A stretch of DNA of 64,000 bases from Pseudomonas alcaliphila JAB1. Lineage in GTDB: Bacteria; Pseudomonadota; Gammaproteobacteria; Pseudomonadales; Pseudomonadaceae. This document shows positions 1 through 7,681 of the stretch, one piece after another. The translations under genes were made by a program, and so were the position numbers. The notes beneath the pieces were generated by a model. It was not told the DNA's origin. It did not search any database and saw only the letters and a program-made list of their open reading frames with translations. Numbering within the stretch: position 1 is the stretch's first letter; every line of letters begins with the position of its first letter. Where the stretch lies: NCBI RefSeq assembly GCF_001941865.1, contig NZ_CP016162.1:1116001-1180000 (forward strand), in the 5' to 3' direction.

Positions 1-2
1 TC

Positions 3-695
3 TCCGACCTGTTTCGCATCGCCCCGCTGGGCATCGGCCAGTTCGACGACGAACCGGGCTACCCGATGATCAAGGCCTACATCAGCGCGCGCGAAATCAA
101 GTCACTGCTGGAAGTGCTGCTGCTCGCCTACCAGCTGCGTGACAGCCAGAGCTATTACCCCCGGGTTTCCGGCGTGCGCTTCACCTACAACCCGTGGCGC
201 GTGCCGTTCGACCGCGTCAGCCGCATCGAAGTCGGCGATCCGCACGGCGGCTACCGTGACCTGGACCTGAACGACACGCGCCTCTACAGCATCGGCGCCA
301 CCAGCTACGTCGGCAGTTTTACCTGGCTGGTGCCGGACCTGACCAAGGGCTTGCTCAACGTCATCCCCAAGGATGCCGAGGGCCGCCCGCTGCCGCGTAT
401 CGAAGACGCCATCATCGACCAGGACCCGGATAAGGAAGGCGTGCAGGAACTCAAGGAATGGCAGGTGCTGCTCGACCATATCCGCAGCCTGCCGGATCTC
501 GATGGCGACGGCTTGGCCGATATTCCCACCAGCGGTGCGGCTGCCGAAGCGCGCATGATCCGCGCGCCCAGCCTGCACCCGGCCGAGCTGTTCCGCCTGG
601 CCGGGCCGATGCAGTGGGGCGCCAGCGTGGTGATCCTGGCCGGCGTGCTGCTGATTTTCTGGCTGCTGAGCCGCCCGCTGCGCCGCCGTGCGTAG
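3..695 (+). CDS. C-terminal part of a metallophosphoesterase / 5'-nucleotidase family protein (partial)
   Basis: The reading frame is open from the first bases of the window, so the gene starts upstream and only about 230 residues are seen. An internal ATG at 66 is probably not the start. The visible part matches the C-terminal domain of UshA-like 5'-nucleotidases (segments such as DLFRIAPLG and PGYPMIKAYIS), which closes over the nucleotide substrate. A hydrophobic stretch near residues 190-205 of the part counted from 66, followed by Arg-rich RPLRRRA, suggests a C-terminal membrane anchor, so the enzyme domain would face the periplasm. Family assignment is by recognition of the C-terminal domain; the catalytic metallophosphatase domain is outside the window. 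Confidence 0.7.
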   Translation, partial: SDLFRIAPLGIGQFDDEPGYPMIKAYISAREIKSLLEVLLLAYQLRDSQSYYPRVSGVRFTYNPWRVPFDRVSRIEVGDPHGGYRDLDLNDTRLYSIGATSYVGSFTWLVPDLTKGLLNVIPKDAEGRPLPRIEDAIIDQDPDKEGVQELKEWQVLLDHIRSLPDLDGDGLADIPTSGAAAEARMIRAPSLHPAELFRLAGPMQWGASVVILAGVLLIFWLLSRPLRRRA

Positions 696-886
696 CTGAA
701 CAGCGCGCGCACCGATAACCGCGATCATCGCGAGGCGCGCGCAGGCCGCCCCTCCGGCCGACGATCTTGCCAAGCCTTGCCTGCCTCCGTATGGTGCAAA
801 GCCGCCTGATTCGGAAGCTACGCAATGATCGCTCAGCACTGCCCGCTCGGTGACCGCGCACAGCCGGCCAACCCCCACTCGGATAA

Positions 887-1816
887 ATGTCGCGTCGCCT
901 CATGAACGCACTCAATCATTCGCGCCCGCTGGCGCTGTTCGGCCTGCTGCTGGCCAACCTTTGCTGGTCCGGCAACGCCCTGGTGGCGCGCGCCTTCGCT
1001 GGCGAGATCGCGCCGTTCACCCTGTCGTTCTGGCGCTGGTGCCTGGCCCTGGCGCTGCTGCTGCCCTTCGTTGCCATGCCGTTGTGGCGCCATCGCGTGG
1101 CGGTGCGCACTGCCGGCTGGCGCCTGCTGGTGCTCGGCGGCCTGGGCATCGCCGGCTACAACTCGCTGCTCTACAGTGCGGCGCAGACCACGGCAGCCAT
1201 CAACATCTCGCTGGTCAACACCTGCCTGCCGCTGGTGACCTTCATCGGTGCCGGGCTGCTGCTCAATGAATGGCCGGCGCGCCGCGCCTGGTGGGGCATG
1301 CTAGTGGCCGTGGCGGGCCTGGCGGTGCTGATCAGCCAGGGGCAATGGAGCCGCCTGGCCAGCCTGTCATTCAATCAGGGCGACCTGATCATGCTGCTGG
1401 CCGTGGTCGATTGGGCGCTGTACTCGCTGTTGCTGCGGCGCTGGTCGGCGTACCTGCAGCCGATCCCGCCGCTGGCATTGCTGGGCGTGTTCATCCTGCT
1501 TGGCGTACCGCTGATTCTGCCGTTCTATCTATATGAACTGAGCCAGGGCGCGCATCTGGCAATCAACGCTGCCAACCTCTCGGCCGTCGCCTACACCGCC
1601 GTATTCGCCTCGCTGCTCGCCTATCTGGCCTGGAACCACGGCATCCGCGTAATCGGCGCGGCCAAGGCGGCGCTGACCAACTACCTGATGCCGGTATTCA
1701 CCGCGTTGCTGGGGTGGGTACTGCTGAACGAGAGCCTGCAGCTTTATCACTGGCTGGGCGCCGCGATGATCTTCGGCGGCCTGCTGCTGGCCACGCGGCC
1801 AGGCAAAACACTGTAG
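887..1816 (+). CDS. EamA/DMT-family permease
   Basis: A 309-residue protein made almost entirely of hydrophobic helices (about ten) in two similar halves, which is the layout of EamA drug/metabolite transporters. Typical family wording includes NLCWSGNALVARAF at the N-terminus and LGWVLLNESL in the second half, close to the usual EamA end. It is expected in the inner membrane as an exporter; the substrate cannot be told. A second ATG at 902 is an alternative start, since neither start has a strong ribosome-binding site. A second EamA gene lies at 47760-48605. Confidence 0.85.
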   Translation: MSRRLMNALNHSRPLALFGLLLANLCWSGNALVARAFAGEIAPFTLSFWRWCLALALLLPFVAMPLWRHRVAVRTAGWRLLVLGGLGIAGYNSLLYSAAQTTAAINISLVNTCLPLVTFIGAGLLLNEWPARRAWWGMLVAVAGLAVLISQGQWSRLASLSFNQGDLIMLLAVVDWALYSLLLRRWSAYLQPIPPLALLGVFILLGVPLILPFYLYELSQGAHLAINAANLSAVAYTAVFASLLAYLAWNHGIRVIGAAKAALTNYLMPVFTALLGWVLLNESLQLYHWLGAAMIFGGLLLATRPGKTL

Positions 1817-1857
1817 GCGCGGCGGGGCTACACAAACGCAGCAGGCACTGCATCACC

Positions 1858-1938
1858 CTGTAGAAGCCGCGCCTCGCGGCGAATCGCATGAACACCGCGA
1901 AAGCAAAAGCTTCGCCCTGGGGCGGGGCTCCTACGCAG
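1858..1938. repeat. REPIN-like inverted repeat pair
   Basis: Two palindromic units face each other: a GTAGAAGCCGCGCCTCGCGG arm at the left and CGGGGCTCCTAC at the right. The right arm is the reverse complement of the core of the 95-bp units at 30758-31116. The rest of the gap between the permease and the next gene shows no coding signal. Confidence 0.6.
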
Positions 1939-2034
1939 GGCTGTACCGCTTATTAGCCGCGGGTGGATCACGCCTCGATCCACCTTTCAAAGCCGGCGGA
2001 TGAACAAGGCGTCATCCGCCCTACGGCGATCCCC

Positions 2035-2481
2035 TCACTCCGGCTTCAACATCACGAAGGCCTCACCACCTACGCGATCATGCATGAGGATGAACGGCTG
2101 CCCGGCGATCATCATCTTCACCGGCACCTTGCGCGGCACCGTGGTGCCGGCGTTGATCGCCGCTGCGCTGAGCAACTGACGAGTCAGGCTGTCATCCTCC
2201 TGCGCCTCGCTGGTTACCACGCATTCGTGGCTGACCTTCACCTGAATGCTCAGGCTTTTGTCCGCATTGAAGCCGACGGTGGCAAAGCCCATATCGGTCA
2301 TCTCGGTGACGCCATGCTGCCGCGCCACGCGATGCGCCTCGGCAAAGCTCGGCGCCGTCTGCAGGCAGATGTCGCGAAAGGCCTGCACCACCGGCGAAGT
2401 GACCGGCACCGGCGGCTGCGAGCCCAGGTTGGCGCAGGCGCCGAGAAGACCAACGCTGACAAGCAAGGCGAACTTTTTCAT
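2035..2481 (-). CDS. small predicted lipoprotein of unknown function
   Basis: A 148-residue protein starting MKKFALLVSVGLLGAC. The hydrophobic segment followed by L-G-A-C is a lipobox, so the mature protein should be lipid-anchored at the new N-terminal Cys. The start at 2481 is chosen because it gives the signal peptide directly and has AAGGA upstream; the frame extends further upstream with implausible residues. The rest (e.g. CLQTAPSF, CVVTSEAQEDDS) contains two Cys that could form a disulfide. I do not recognise the family. Confidence 0.7.
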   Translation of the reverse strand: MKKFALLVSVGLLGACANLGSQPPVPVTSPVVQAFRDICLQTAPSFAEAHRVARQHGVTEMTDMGFATVGFNADKSLSIQVKVSHECVVTSEAQEDDSLTRQLLSAAAINAGTTVPRKVPVKMMIAGQPFILMHDRVGGEAFVMLKPE

Positions 2482-2506
2482 TACATCATTCCTTAATGAA
2501 GGGGGT

Positions 2507-2671
2507 TCAGGGTTGCTGGCAAAGATCATGCCCCAGCAACTGTGAGGCCAGCCCCTTGGCCAGATAGGTCTCCACCACGCGGCCATCGCCGCATTCGGTC
2601 TTGTGGCCGATGGCGAAACCAATGGAAAGCAACACGAATAGCGCCAGGCCGATATTCTGGATGGGCGTCAT
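2507..2671 (-). CDS. small membrane protein (54 aa), unknown
   Basis: A 54-residue reading frame (MTPIQNIGLALFVLLSIGFA at the N-terminus) with one clear transmembrane helix at residues 6-21 and a polar C-terminal part holding two Cys (TECGDG and HDLCQQP). It ends 26 bases before the lipoprotein start on the same strand, so the two may be co-transcribed. The ribosome-binding site is weak. Support comes from the coherent membrane-protein composition and position, not from a recognised family. Confidence 0.5.
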   Translation of the reverse strand: MTPIQNIGLALFVLLSIGFAIGHKTECGDGRVVETYLAKGLASQLLGHDLCQQP

Positions 2672-2776
2672 GACAGGGCTCGCTGGGTAAACAATGGGGC
2701 AGGATGAAGAGGCGGGCAGGGGATGGCAAGTGCCAACCCCATCGTCAGCACGTCCGCTGATGCAGAGATGTGACTG

Positions 2777-2986
2777 TTACGGCAGCGTGATGGACAGATC
2801 GCCCAGCATGAAGCGCGCAATGATCATCCAGGCAACCGCACTGATGATGCCCAGCACGCTGTAGCCGACGATGATGCCAATCGCGATCTGCTTCCACAGC
2901 CCGGCATGGCGGTTGGGTTCGTTGCGGTAGTGCGTCGGCATATCACGCTCCGCGCGCAGATCGTCGAAATCGTCTCTCGCTCTCAA
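2777..2986 (-). CDS. small single-pass membrane protein (69 aa), unknown
   Basis: The frame contains one strong transmembrane helix (IAIGIIVGYSVLGIISAVAW) in its second half. I prefer a TTG start at 2986 because AGGAG stands 6 bases upstream. The first ATG start would be at 2941, giving 54 residues, with GGAG a few bases upstream. The N-terminal part before the helix is charged (ARDDFDDLRAERD). It matches no family I can name and is probably an inner-membrane protein. Confidence 0.5.
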   Translation of the reverse strand: MRARDDFDDLRAERDMPTHYRNEPNRHAGLWKQIAIGIIVGYSVLGIISAVAWMIIARFMLGDLSITLP

Positions 2987-3236
2987 GGTGTTCTCCTGGT
3001 TCGTTGGCCAGAGCACGGCGGCGCCGCAGCCTGCTGGAGGCGGATTTTCCGGCATCGCCTGATAACCTCGCAAGCGCCGTTCGGACTGCTGCAGTACGCG
3101 CAACTTCTGGCTGCCGGCTTGCCTGGCTGCCAGTGATTAGTTGAACCGGGTATCGTTCATCACTTTGGAGCAGTTCTATCATGCGCGGAGAGTGGCTTCG
3201 TCCACCATGACGCTTGATCGTAAAACAGGAGTTCAC

Positions 3237-3773
3237 ATGGATACCGTGCTGCCTCACTTTCCCTATCACAAGGACCCTCTGGTTACTGGCGCTATAAAGG
3301 CCAGCGATACGGTTTGCCGTTGCTGCGGGCTGGCACGCGGTTATATCTACGCGGCCTCGGTCTACTCCAGGGAGGAGCTGAGAGACCGGCTTTGCCCTTG
3401 GTGCATTGCCGATGGCAGTGCAGCCAAGCGTTTCGAGGCCTCCTTCATCGAACATCACGCATTGGCCGAATCGGGAGTGCCCGACTCCGTGATCGAAGAA
3501 ATCGACCTTCGCACGCCAGGCTACTTTTCCTGGCAGGGCTCGACTTGGCTGGCGCACTGCAATGACGCATGCGAGTTTCACGGCGATGCCACTGTGGAGG
3601 ACGTGCGCCAGGCGAGCACTGCAACCAAGCAGCAATGGATGCAGGATTACGAGCAGGCAGAGAAAGATTGGGAGTGGGCAACCAGAGGCTACCAACCGGG
3701 TGGCGACTCGGCGTTTTACAAGTTCGTCTGCAAGCATTGCCAATTGGTCATGTTTGCCTGGGATCTCAGCTAA
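3237..3773 (+). CDS. cbrC: CbrC family protein (UPF0167)
   Basis: A 178-residue soluble protein. Cys pairs CRCC and CPWC near residues 25-65, plus CKHC near the C-terminus, indicate a zinc-ribbon-like fold. The order (LPHFPYHKDPL, then CRCCGLARGYIY, then LCPWCIADGS and a Tyr/Trp-rich tail) matches the CbrC family, named for colicin E2 tolerance in E. coli. The start at 3237 has AGGAG 6 bases upstream; an earlier in-frame ATG at 3141 lacks this. Its biochemical role is not established. It stands alone just upstream of the tRNA-Met gene. Confidence 0.8.
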   Translation: MDTVLPHFPYHKDPLVTGAIKASDTVCRCCGLARGYIYAASVYSREELRDRLCPWCIADGSAAKRFEASFIEHHALAESGVPDSVIEEIDLRTPGYFSWQGSTWLAHCNDACEFHGDATVEDVRQASTATKQQWMQDYEQAEKDWEWATRGYQPGGDSAFYKFVCKHCQLVMFAWDLS

Positions 3774-3869
3774 CGGCGGCGGTTTTGTCGTCCAGGCAGC
3801 AGTCTGGAGCCTGCCCAGGCGCCACAGCCTAACCGCTTGATAAAACGTAAATTTATCGATGATCTGGGG

Positions 3870-3898
3870 TTGACAGCGGTAGGCGAGACGCGGACAAT
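3870..3898 (+). promoter_or_regulatory. sigma-70 promoter of the tRNA-Met gene
   Basis: A perfect -35 TTGACA (3870-3875), a 17-base spacer and a -10 GACAAT (3893-3898). The -10 ends 10 bases before the tRNA 5' end at 3909. Confidence 0.75.
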
Positions 3899-3908
3899 GC
3901 GCGCCGTT

Positions 3909-3985
3909 GGCTACATAGCTCAGTTGGTTAGAGCGCAGCATTCATAATGCTGATGTCCCAGGTTCAAGTCCCGGTGTAGCCACCA
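3909..3985 (+). tRNA. tRNA-Met (CAT anticodon), elongator type
   Basis: A 77-base cloverleaf: acceptor GGCTACA pairs with TGTAGCC, the anticodon arm is CAGCA-TTCATAA-TGCTG, the T-arm carries GGTTCAAGTCC and CCA is encoded. It has no initiator C1-A72 mismatch, so it is an elongator tRNA. It lies at the left edge of the prophage and is the likely integration target; Pf-type phages are known to use tRNA genes. Confidence 0.95.
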
Positions 3986-3993
3986 TATTTATC

Positions 3994-4019
3994 AAAGGGT
4001 TAGCTTCGGCTAGCCCTTT
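3994..4019 (+). terminator. hairpin terminator after tRNA-Met
   Basis: An 11-bp stem (AAAGGGTTAGC / GCTAGCCCTTT with one G-T pair) and a TTCG loop, ending in T residues. It starts 9 bases after the tRNA. Confidence 0.7.
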
Positions 4020-4034
4020 GTCGTTTCTGGGGTA

Positions 4035-4054
4035 GTGACTACGAAGTGACTACA
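4035..4054. other. candidate integrase arm-type sites (left end of prophage)
   Basis: Two direct copies of GTGACTAC at 4035-4042 and 4046-4053, about 50 bases inside the tRNA 3' end. A third copy (GTGACTACA) stands at 16506-16514 near the other end of the element. Short direct repeats near both attachment sites are what tyrosine integrases bind with their N-terminal domain. The motif is only 8-9 bases long, so this is an inference. Confidence 0.4.
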
Positions 4055-4078
4055 CCCTGTCTACGCGGATCAGAAGCA

Positions 4079-4507
4079 TCATTGGTAGATGCCCTGGAAT
4101 CCCGCCACGCTGAAGCCATTCATTCTCTTGTCGCCGACCAATATGACCGGTACGCCATTGCCGCCGATTGAGTCGTATGCCTTGCGGGCTCGCTGGTCTT
4201 TCTCGATATCGTATTCAACGAAGCTGATGCCGTTCTGCTGGAAGTACTGGCGGGCCTGCTTGCAGTAGCCGCACCAGACAGCGGAGTACATGACGACTCG
4301 CTTTGATTCAGCGCCCTGGACTGGAGTGATCGCTTCATAGCTGACGCTCTCATAGGAATTGACCTTGATCGAGAGCAGCTCGGCTTTTTCCTTGTCTTTG
4401 GGTTTGTCACCGAAGTGAACGCGCCCATTCTCATCCGTCCACTTGTAGATTTCTGCTGAGCAGATCAAGGGGAGGGTAGCGATCAAGGCAAGGATGAGTC
4501 GGGGCAT
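4079..4507 (-). CDS. secreted DUF4124 + glutaredoxin-like protein
   Basis: A 142-residue protein with a signal peptide (MPRLILALIATLPLICSAEI). It continues with a DUF4124-type segment (IYKWTDENGRVHFGDKP, residues about 20-36) and then a glutaredoxin-like fold whose active site is CGYC (VVMYSAVWCGYC), with the cis-proline motif GVPVILV. The product should be a periplasmic thiol-disulfide protein. The start at 4507 gives the signal peptide directly. It sits between the candidate left arm sites and the integrase, so it may be phage cargo, though such genes also occur on Pseudomonas chromosomes. Confidence 0.75.
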   Translation of the reverse strand: MPRLILALIATLPLICSAEIYKWTDENGRVHFGDKPKDKEKAELLSIKVNSYESVSYEAITPVQGAESKRVVMYSAVWCGYCKQARQYFQQNGISFVEYDIEKDQRARKAYDSIGGNGVPVILVGDKRMNGFSVAGFQGIYQ

Positions 4508-4687
4508 ACAGTTAGCTTCCGTGCAAGACAGAGGGCTAGAGGGCTGTACCCCTCTCACCAGTAAGATGGATACTAACCAATCGCTGACACTGACGGAAGA
4601 GAAGCTTTACAGTGCTTAAAGCAGCGATACTTTGGAAGTCGAGAACTGTTAATCGACGGTCTGCTACTTATAAGAGATCAAGTTAAA

Positions 4688-5338
4688 ATGGAAATTTCCG
4701 ATATGGAAATCCTGATAAAAGAGTCATCTGACTTGTACAGGGCGATATATGACGTAGTTGCCGATGAAAATATCTATTTTTCGGAAAGATCACAGGTATG
4801 CAATTGCATTTGTTCAATGTCAACTGAGCACAGTTCAAGCATCCTGACGCTAGCCGCACACGGATATCATATTTCTGCCGCTGGAATGCTTCGGTTGCAA
4901 TTTGAAGCTCTGATTCGAGCTATATGGGTTTGGTTCATAGCATCGGATCAAGCAGTATCAAAGTTTACCCTGCCACTCAGCAGGGAAAGCCTTCAGGCTG
5001 CTAAGAACCTTCCCGGTGTCAACGACATGCTTAAAGCTCTTTTAAATTCAAACGAAATACCAAAACCGATGCTAGAAACGCTTGAGAATTTCCAGAGTAA
5101 ACTTCTTAAGGACCTTCATTCCTTAGTGCATTCCGGACTTCTTCCAGTGGCGCTTTATAGTGAAGGCGTTCCCGAGTCGATGCAGGTGGTGACAATAAAG
5201 AACTCTAATTTACTTGTGGTGCTGGCTGGGGCGATGATGGGTTTTTTGACGCAGTCACATTCAGTGATGCAAGAAATGAATAACATTCCGCGTCGCTTTG
5301 AAAGTTGCTTGCCGGGGCCGGCTATTTATCATGGGTAA
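4688..5338 (+). CDS. unknown protein, likely prophage cargo (possibly DUF6988-like)
   Basis: A 216-residue, mostly helical protein (MLRLQFEALIRAIWVWF near residues 60-76; NLLVVLAGAMMGFLTQSHSVM near the C-terminus). The pattern of a conserved RLQFEALIRA helix reminds me of the DUF6988 family, but I cannot confirm this. It is visibly richer in A+T than the host genes, stands on the opposite strand to the phage genes and converges on the integrase with only 3 bases between stops. In Pf4 the equivalent place next to the integrase carries a toxin-antitoxin pair. An alternative ATG is at 4703. Confidence 0.6.
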   Translation: MEISDMEILIKESSDLYRAIYDVVADENIYFSERSQVCNCICSMSTEHSSSILTLAAHGYHISAAGMLRLQFEALIRAIWVWFIASDQAVSKFTLPLSRESLQAAKNLPGVNDMLKALLNSNEIPKPMLETLENFQSKLLKDLHSLVHSGLLPVALYSEGVPESMQVVTIKNSNLLVVLAGAMMGFLTQSHSVMQEMNNIPRRFESCLPGPAIYHG

Positions 5339-5341
5339 TGG

Positions 5342-6337
5342 CTAAGCATGGTGTGACAGATATCCGCACTGTGTAAGAGGGGAAAGCCTAAGCGCCGATT
5401 CCAGATGATCAGGCGACAGGTGTGCATAGCGCATGGTCATCGTGATGGTGGAGTGCCCGAGGATGCGTTGCAGACCCAGGATGTCACCACCGCCCATCAT
5501 GTAATGGCTGGCGAAGGTGTGCCGAAGGATGTGGGTCATCTGGCCGGGAGTGTGGAAGCCGCAGCGCAGGTAAGCAGATCGGAATGCCGACCGGCAGGGC
5601 ATGAACAGCCGACCATTTCCCGGCATACCCACCTTTAACGCAATCTCTTCGACCTCTTTGGGGATCGGCACCGACCGGGACTGGCGGTTCTTAGTCCGGT
5701 GGAAATGGGCCTTACCACCGAACAGGGCACCCCGTGACAGGGATTCCGCTTCATCCCATCGGGCGCCAGTGGCCAAGCAGATCAGCGCAACCGGATAGGT
5801 ATGGTTGTTGGTCGAGCGCTTGCACTCTTCCAGCAGCTGTTCGACCTGTTGCAGTGTCAGAAACGTCAGCTCGGTCTGATCTGTCTTGATCTGACGAACC
5901 TTGGCCAACGGGTTGTTGCCGACCCATGCACCCAGGCGGATCAGTTCGGAGAAAACGGCCGACAGGTAACGCTGTTCATGGTTGACGGTGTGCGGGCTGA
6001 CGTCCTTGAGGCGAGTCTGGCGATAGCGTGCCCAGGCGAGGGCATCGAAGTTGGAAGCCATCGGGTTGCCGAGGCGTTCGACCGTGGCCAGGGTGCGTGC
6101 AAGACGATGCTTGGCATCCTTGAGCGAGCAGCCGTGCAGGTCATGCCAGAGCGTCACCAGATCAGACAGCCGATCATCGAGCGGCCGGCCGGTGCTGTTC
6201 AGGCTGGCGAAAAACTCCGATTCATAGCGCTGGGCTGCGGCCTTGGTCTTGAAACCCTTCTTGCGAATACGACGACCCGAGCGACCGTTTTCGTAGAAGT
6301 CAGCGGTCCAGGTATTGCCGTCTTTCCTGGCCGTCAT
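5342..6337 (-). CDS. tyrosine-recombinase integrase of the filamentous prophage
   Basis: A 331-residue phage integrase. It has an N-terminal AP2-like arm-binding segment (GNTWTADFYENGRSGRRIRKKGF), a SAM-like core-binding domain (about 60-150) and a C-terminal catalytic domain. The catalytic set is visible: Arg in TGARWDEAE, Lys in HRTKNRQ, H-x-x-R in HILRHTF, His in LGHST and the nucleophile Tyr in MRYAHLS. The start at 6337 is chosen because its ATG overlaps the TGA of the replication gene (ATGA), implying translational coupling; a slightly longer start at 6352 is possible. It should cut and join the attachment site at tRNA-Met. Confidence 0.93.
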   Translation of the reverse strand: MTARKDGNTWTADFYENGRSGRRIRKKGFKTKAAAQRYESEFFASLNSTGRPLDDRLSDLVTLWHDLHGCSLKDAKHRLARTLATVERLGNPMASNFDALAWARYRQTRLKDVSPHTVNHEQRYLSAVFSELIRLGAWVGNNPLAKVRQIKTDQTELTFLTLQQVEQLLEECKRSTNNHTYPVALICLATGARWDEAESLSRGALFGGKAHFHRTKNRQSRSVPIPKEVEEIALKVGMPGNGRLFMPCRSAFRSAYLRCGFHTPGQMTHILRHTFASHYMMGGGDILGLQRILGHSTITMTMRYAHLSPDHLESALRLSPLTQCGYLSHHA

Positions 6338-7617
6338 ACAGCACGCCCCCAACGCACATGGCGTTCTTCAAGGATGCCTTTGATGTGCTTGTACAGCCCG
6401 TCCTCATCCATGCCCTTGGCGGCATAGTGGTCGCGGATCACCGGCCAGCATTCCCAATCCTTGAGCCGGTGAAATGCTCGTCTAGCGCCTACTCGCTCCC
6501 GTGCCAGCAGGCTGACGAAGTTTCCCAGGAATAGCTCGACGTTCTTCCCAGAGAAGCCTCGCGAGGTCTTGTATTGGCGCTTGTACTCGGTGTCATCCAC
6601 CAGGGAGTCCACCGGCAGATCCACGCGCACGTCTTCACGGATCAACGTCCAGATGGGCTCAAAGTAGCCAGGGCGTGCCAGCAGCTTGAACTGGCGCAGG
6701 CCATAGCGCCACAGGCCGTCTAGGTGCGGAGCAAAGGTGGCGTAGCTGTTGGTTTCGATGGTTTCGCCGCTGTGCAGGTCGAACGAGCCGGAGGCGAATT
6801 GCTGGATCACCGAATGGTGATAACGCAGCTCGACACGCCACACGTCCTGTTCCGGGTTGTAGTTATCGGGGTCGGCTTCGTCGAAGCTGTCGCGACGCTT
6901 CCAGACGTTTTCCCAGTAGTCGAGCTTGTCGATGGCTCTGGCCTGCTCGGTCTTGTTGTAGATACCCAACTGGACGCCACCGGCAGAGCCGAACAGGTAG
7001 GACTGACCTTTGCCATAGGTGGCAGACTCCAGGGTCCACTGAATTTCCTTAATGCCGGAGATATCACGTGCGGCGCGTGCGCGGCAGTGCATGCGGGCGA
7101 CCAGATCGGCGGGCGGTTGCCATCCCTGCAGGTCTAGCGCGAGGTGGACAGCGCATTGGTTGCGCTCGACGTTGGTCAGCACGTGGTCGGCGTAGTAGTC
7201 CAGGCGTTCCTGAAGGCGCTCGGGGCAGAACTGGTCGATGGCATGCGGAGACACCTCGATTTTCAGGTGGGGGCCGATGTTCTCGATTTTGGCGTTGAAG
7301 TTCTTCACCAGCAGGATGATGCCCAGGTCAGCATTCTGCAGCTTGTACTGGTAGCCAGAGTCTTTGCTGACACGCCCGGAGTGCCAACGCTGGCCAGCGA
7401 AATCGACGATGGTGCCGGGCTTCTCGAACAGACTCATGATTTCTGGGCGGATCAGCCCTCGATACAACTGGCGTACGGTATCGACGCTGCAGGCAAGGAT
7501 TCGGACGTTGGACAGATCCACGAAACCACCCGCCCGAGGATCACAGAACAGACGACTTTTCGGGTTCTCTTTCCCGGTTTCAATATCAATGCGGTAGTAG
7601 TCCTTTGGTGCGCTCAT
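6334..7617 (-). CDS. phage replication initiation protein (Rep_trans / gene II-like)
   Basis: A 427-residue protein placed between Zot and integrase, exactly where Pf phages carry their rolling-circle initiator. It has conserved pieces CAVHLALDLQGW (around 155) and GIYNKTEQAR (around 218) that resemble the metal-binding and catalytic surroundings of Rep_trans/RstA-type initiators. It should nick the double-stranded replicative form to start rolling-circle replication. Its stop codon overlaps the integrase start. Upstream, a 64-base gap separates it from zot. The assignment rests on context plus partial motif recognition. Confidence 0.85.
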   Translation of the reverse strand: MSAPKDYYRIDIETGKENPKSRLFCDPRAGGFVDLSNVRILACSVDTVRQLYRGLIRPEIMSLFEKPGTIVDFAGQRWHSGRVSKDSGYQYKLQNADLGIILLVKNFNAKIENIGPHLKIEVSPHAIDQFCPERLQERLDYYADHVLTNVERNQCAVHLALDLQGWQPPADLVARMHCRARAARDISGIKEIQWTLESATYGKGQSYLFGSAGGVQLGIYNKTEQARAIDKLDYWENVWKRRDSFDEADPDNYNPEQDVWRVELRYHHSVIQQFASGSFDLHSGETIETNSYATFAPHLDGLWRYGLRQFKLLARPGYFEPIWTLIREDVRVDLPVDSLVDDTEYKRQYKTSRGFSGKNVELFLGNFVSLLARERVGARRAFHRLKDWECWPVIRDHYAAKGMDEDGLYKHIKGILEERHVRWGRAV

Positions 7618-7681
7618 TCTCTGTATCTCTCTGGTGTAACGTGGGTACTAAAATTGGTTTATCTGACGTGCTACAGGGACG

